From NCBI GenBank assembly GCA_020439745.1, contig JAGQSC010000044.1, positions 148,395-212,394 of the forward strand: DNA of 64,000 nt, given 5' to 3'. This DNA comes from Acidobacteriota bacterium. GTDB lineage: Bacteria; Acidobacteriota; Holophagae; Acanthopleuribacterales; Acanthopleuribacteraceae. The position numbers and the translations under genes are program-made. The notes under the pieces were generated by a model that worked only from the letters and a program-made list of their open reading frames with translations, did no database searches and was not told the origin of the DNA. Positions 61,703 through 64,000 of this stretch are shown in pieces; the stretch's first letter is position 1, and the number at the start of each line of letters is the position of its first letter.

Positions 61703-61807
61703 GGCCTTCTCATCTTCTTAATCTGTGAAATCTGCGTCATCTGTGGTTTTCTCTTCCAACTTCAAAAACCACCAAAAACACCTCAGCCAGGATGGCTGAC
61801 TCACACT
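61703..61807. repeat. Family C repeat plus solo right arm
   Basis: TTCTCATCTTCTTAATCTGT, then GAAATCTGCGTCATCTGTGG (61703-61750), followed by AAAAACACCTCAGCCAGGAT, then GGCTGACTCACACT (61774-61807). Same order as 60788-60873. It lies between the broken gene's start and the end of the ankyrin gene. Confidence 0.7.
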
Positions 61808-61813
61808 AAAACC

Positions 61814-63625
61814 CTAAGTGCCATCCTTGGGTTTCGTCTTGCGGATCGCATAAAGGCCCAACCCCAACGAGATTGAGGCTACGAAGAAGAAACCAATCAG
61901 GAAAAACGCGCTGATCCCCCGTTTCAGCGTGAACTGGTCCGGTTCATCCGGGTCATACCACAGCGTCAACTCCTGGCCTTGTTTCAGCTCGCGCAACTCA
62001 TAATACGAACCGTTTTGGCGGGTGAAGCCCGTGGCGATGATCTCGCGGCCCGCCTCATAACGGACCGCCACCACCGGCACCCGATAAACCGTGTAACTGG
62101 AACGCGATCTGCTGGAACTAGATCGCGACGTCTTCATATAGAACCGGCGATCCAGGATCGTGCCCTTGGTTTCGCGGTAATGGGTGTAGGGCTCCATCAC
62201 ATCGGAGGCCATCTGCCAGGCCATCACGCCAAACACCCAGGCGAAGAGGCCCGTGGCCAGGCGGCCACTCCAGTGCGTGTACGGGTGGTCATAGCCTTTG
62301 GTGCGCCATAAGACGAACCAGGCAATCAACGAGAAGGGGAACAGCAGCACCAGCGCCCACATCCCCCAACTGCCGTCTTCGTAGGTATAGGCCGAACTGG
62401 GCGTTTGATGGAGGTTGATGAACTCGGGTTCTTCCTGGTAATTCAACACGTTCTGGGCCCGCACGTCCACCACCAGATCGCCGGAATCCTCTTCCGATCG
62501 GGCAATCACGCGCAGGTGCAGCAGGCCACTGCTTCGGGCGGGCAAGGCCAACAGCGGCCATTGGATTTCCTGTTGGTTTTGCGCTTGGTAGGGGTTGGCG
62601 ATGTGACCGTCAATGTCGGCTTCCACAAACAACAGCACGTCGTTCAGTTCGACTTCCACCAGCAGCACGCGATCGTCGTCACTGGCATTGGTGAGCCGTA
62701 TCTGCAGATCGGCCACGCGCCCATAGACCACGGGATCCGGCTCCACGGTGATGGAGGAGGGTTCCAGGTGACGGACATCGCTTACGTCCTTGCGTTCCAG
62801 CCAATCGCTGCGTGCGGTATCCACCAGTTGCGGCACTTCCTCGCGCCTGAGTTCGCCACCCATCTGGGCGGTCATATATTCAATCATATCCTCGTGATAG
62901 TTCACGTAATAGGCCACGCCTCGACCGTGATCGTCGCGAGCGTACAGGTCGGCACCGGCATCCACCAATGCGCGGGCAAAGGCCACATCGTCGGTGCGCA
63001 CGGCATGCATCAGTGGCGTCAGCCCTTCGTTGTTCCGGGCATTCATGTCGGCGCCGTGTGTGATGAGTACCGGGGCCAGGGCGGCGTCGTGGAGACCCAT
63101 CAGTAGGGTGTCACCGCGTTCATCGCGGACGTCGGGATCGAACCCGGCCTCCAGCAGGATATTCAGGATCTCGGGATCCTTACAGTCGTGGAGCAGGGGC
63201 GAGCCGAAAGAGTCGCGAGGTGCGAGATCCCCTACGCCGGAGCGAGCCAGCTTTTGCACCAGCCAGGAGTCGGATTCGCGAATGGCGTGTTCCAGTCGGT
63301 CACTGCGATCTTCCAGTACGTTCCAGCCGAAAAAGGTTTTTAAGAGCCAGGTATCGGGGGCCACCGGTGCCCAGGTCAGGGCCCCGAAGCCGAAGACGAA
63401 GAGGGGTGCGATGAAGGCCGCGGGCGTAATCTTCTTGCGTTTGCGCAGGCGGATCAGTTGGAAGACCACGGTTTGCAGGAGCAGCCCACCGATGATGGAG
63501 AAGATGATCTGACCGGCGCGGGGCAAAAACCCGTCCATATACCAAACCTGCACCCCGGTCAGCGCCAAAAACAGCAACCCCCCGAGCGTACAGCTCATCT
63601 TCTCCGACTTTGCCTTTTCAGTCAT
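61814..63625 (-). CDS. Ankyrin-repeat membrane protein with DUF3592 domain
   Basis: 603 residues. Two or three N-terminal membrane helices (about 12-95) are followed by ankyrin repeats (about 140-250, e.g. NNEGLTPLMHAVRTDDVAFA and LVDAGADLYARDDHG). A beta-sandwich segment follows (about 290-400), then two further helices, a DUF3592 domain (about 490-575, VPVVAVRYEAGREIIATGF and LTLWYDPDEPDQFTLKRG) and a last helix. A Ser/Arg-rich stretch precedes DUF3592. Probably a multi-pass membrane protein exposing interaction domains. No good ribosome binding site before the ATG; the next ATG, 63598, has GGAG 3 nt upstream. Confidence 0.85.
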   Translation of the reverse strand: MTEKAKSEKMSCTLGGLLFLALTGVQVWYMDGFLPRAGQIIFSIIGGLLLQTVVFQLIRLRKRKKITPAAFIAPLFVFGFGALTWAPVAPDTWLLKTFFGWNVLEDRSDRLEHAIRESDSWLVQKLARSGVGDLAPRDSFGSPLLHDCKDPEILNILLEAGFDPDVRDERGDTLLMGLHDAALAPVLITHGADMNARNNEGLTPLMHAVRTDDVAFARALVDAGADLYARDDHGRGVAYYVNYHEDMIEYMTAQMGGELRREEVPQLVDTARSDWLERKDVSDVRHLEPSSITVEPDPVVYGRVADLQIRLTNASDDDRVLLVEVELNDVLLFVEADIDGHIANPYQAQNQQEIQWPLLALPARSSGLLHLRVIARSEEDSGDLVVDVRAQNVLNYQEEPEFINLHQTPSSAYTYEDGSWGMWALVLLFPFSLIAWFVLWRTKGYDHPYTHWSGRLATGLFAWVFGVMAWQMASDVMEPYTHYRETKGTILDRRFYMKTSRSSSSRSRSSYTVYRVPVVAVRYEAGREIIATGFTRQNGSYYELRELKQGQELTLWYDPDEPDQFTLKRGISAFFLIGFFFVASISLGLGLYAIRKTKPKDGT

Positions 63626-63766
63626 GGTTGGGAATGATCATAGCGTATGTTGGGAAGAAGAAAGATGCTGATAACAGTGTCGTATCGAATAGTGAGCTAG
63701 ACAGTTAAGATGAATCAGCTTAATGATTAACATCAGTTTATAGATTCTCGATTCTACGAGTGGACT

Positions 63767-63871
63767 TCAACCGCTCGTGTAGGCGTTAAGGTTGGGTGTA
63801 AAGTAGGCATCCTCGTATTCATTAGGACTTAAATAATTGATGGTACTGTGTCGACGTTTTGGAGTGTAGAA
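63767..63871 (-). mobile_element. 3' fragment of an IS3-family transposase (OrfB end)
   Basis: The minus strand reads FYTPKRRHSTINYLSPNEYE, then DAYF and a stop (TGA at 63767). This is the C-terminal signature of IS3-family OrfB transposases. Homology ends abruptly before the Phe, and an in-frame stop lies a little upstream, so only about 35 codons remain. Eight-base direct copies of CTAGACAG lie at 63697 and 63895, on either side of the fragment. Confidence 0.75.
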
Positions 63872-63939
63872 CAGCCTAGCGCTCCCCATAAAGACTAGAC
63901 AGGAGAATTCTTATTTGTCCTAGTCGTAGCCGTCGAGCT

Positions 63940-63984
63940 TGTGGGAATGTGGGAAACGCGATAGCGTCTTTCCATATTTCCACA
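63940..63984. repeat. Long imperfect palindrome
   Basis: TGTGGGAATGTGGGAAACGC (63940-63959) faces GCGTCTTTCCATATTTCCAC (63964-63983) around a short centre, about 16 pairs. The 63626-63766 stretch before the transposase fragment shows nothing recognised. The palindrome lies 70 bp beyond the fragment and may be part of the same or another mobile element continuing outside the window. Confidence 0.6.
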
Positions 63985-64000
63985 TGCCACCGCGCGGCTG

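Noticed and set aside
54650..61810. Integron with attC sites
   Set aside because: No RYYYAAC / GTTRRRY core sites and no integrase are seen; genes lie on both strands. The structured repeats have their own consistent arms instead.
54650..61810. CRISPR array
   Set aside because: Repeats are of several families, irregularly spaced, and separated by genes rather than uniform spacers; no cas gene is present.

Overview
The window reads as a chromosomal segment of a Gram-negative heterotroph with near-balanced base composition. Outer-membrane barrels (a TonB receptor, a patatin with a BamA-like barrel, a small exported barrel), lipoproteins, a multihaem cytochrome, haem/copper-oxygenase-like exported proteins, a Ser/Thr kinase and a Reg_prop/Y_Y_Y sensor kinase together fit Acidobacteriota, perhaps a Holophagae/Acanthopleuribacter-type lineage. 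This is inference from gene content; no rRNA or other taxonomic marker is present. Starts often use GTG or TTG, and many genes overlap or abut.

Layout. 1-3.2 kb: a partial exported protein runs off the left edge, divergent from a three-gene PqqD / HprK-related kinase / nucleotidyltransferase module. 3.2-11 kb: exported hypotheticals, a five-haem cytochrome with an IPTL-like sorting tail, and a TonB receptor facing a two-component system across an intergenic region with 11-bp-phased repeats. 11-24 kb: a Thg1-like polymerase plus polynucleotide-kinase pair, AlkB hydroxylase plus dienelactone hydrolase, a subtilase plus MFS pair, queD, a DUF938 methyltransferase and a large M36 protease. 24-37 kb: a membrane Ser/Thr kinase, a barrel protein, two PHM-like haem proteins (one retains every copper ligand, the other has lost most), a threonine-dehydrogenase-like SDR and a tandem MshEN protein. 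37-54.6 kb: MATE exporter, M48 protease, FadD / MAPEG / Rieske gene string with a divergent XRE-cupin regulator, PDZ and PQQ-propeller proteins, a 1,121-residue sensor kinase and ComM.

54.6-61.8 kb is different in kind. Single genes (DUF1566 protein, zinc ribbon, patatin, ParE toxin/antitoxin, a frameshifted DUF3806-like gene) are separated by dense blocks of several repeat families. Almost all of these repeats are strings of short perfect hairpins, mostly with 3-nt loops. The most striking are (i) a 78-bp element, in three copies, whose ends and inner arms pair to give a four-way junction with two side hairpins, and (ii) a roughly 240-bp element of six consecutive hairpins, in two copies, that differ in the loops and in one compensated base pair. 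These are the best candidates for something undescribed.

The right edge holds a 35-codon scrap of an IS3-family transposase and a long imperfect palindrome. No tRNA, rRNA, CRISPR array or prophage was recognised.
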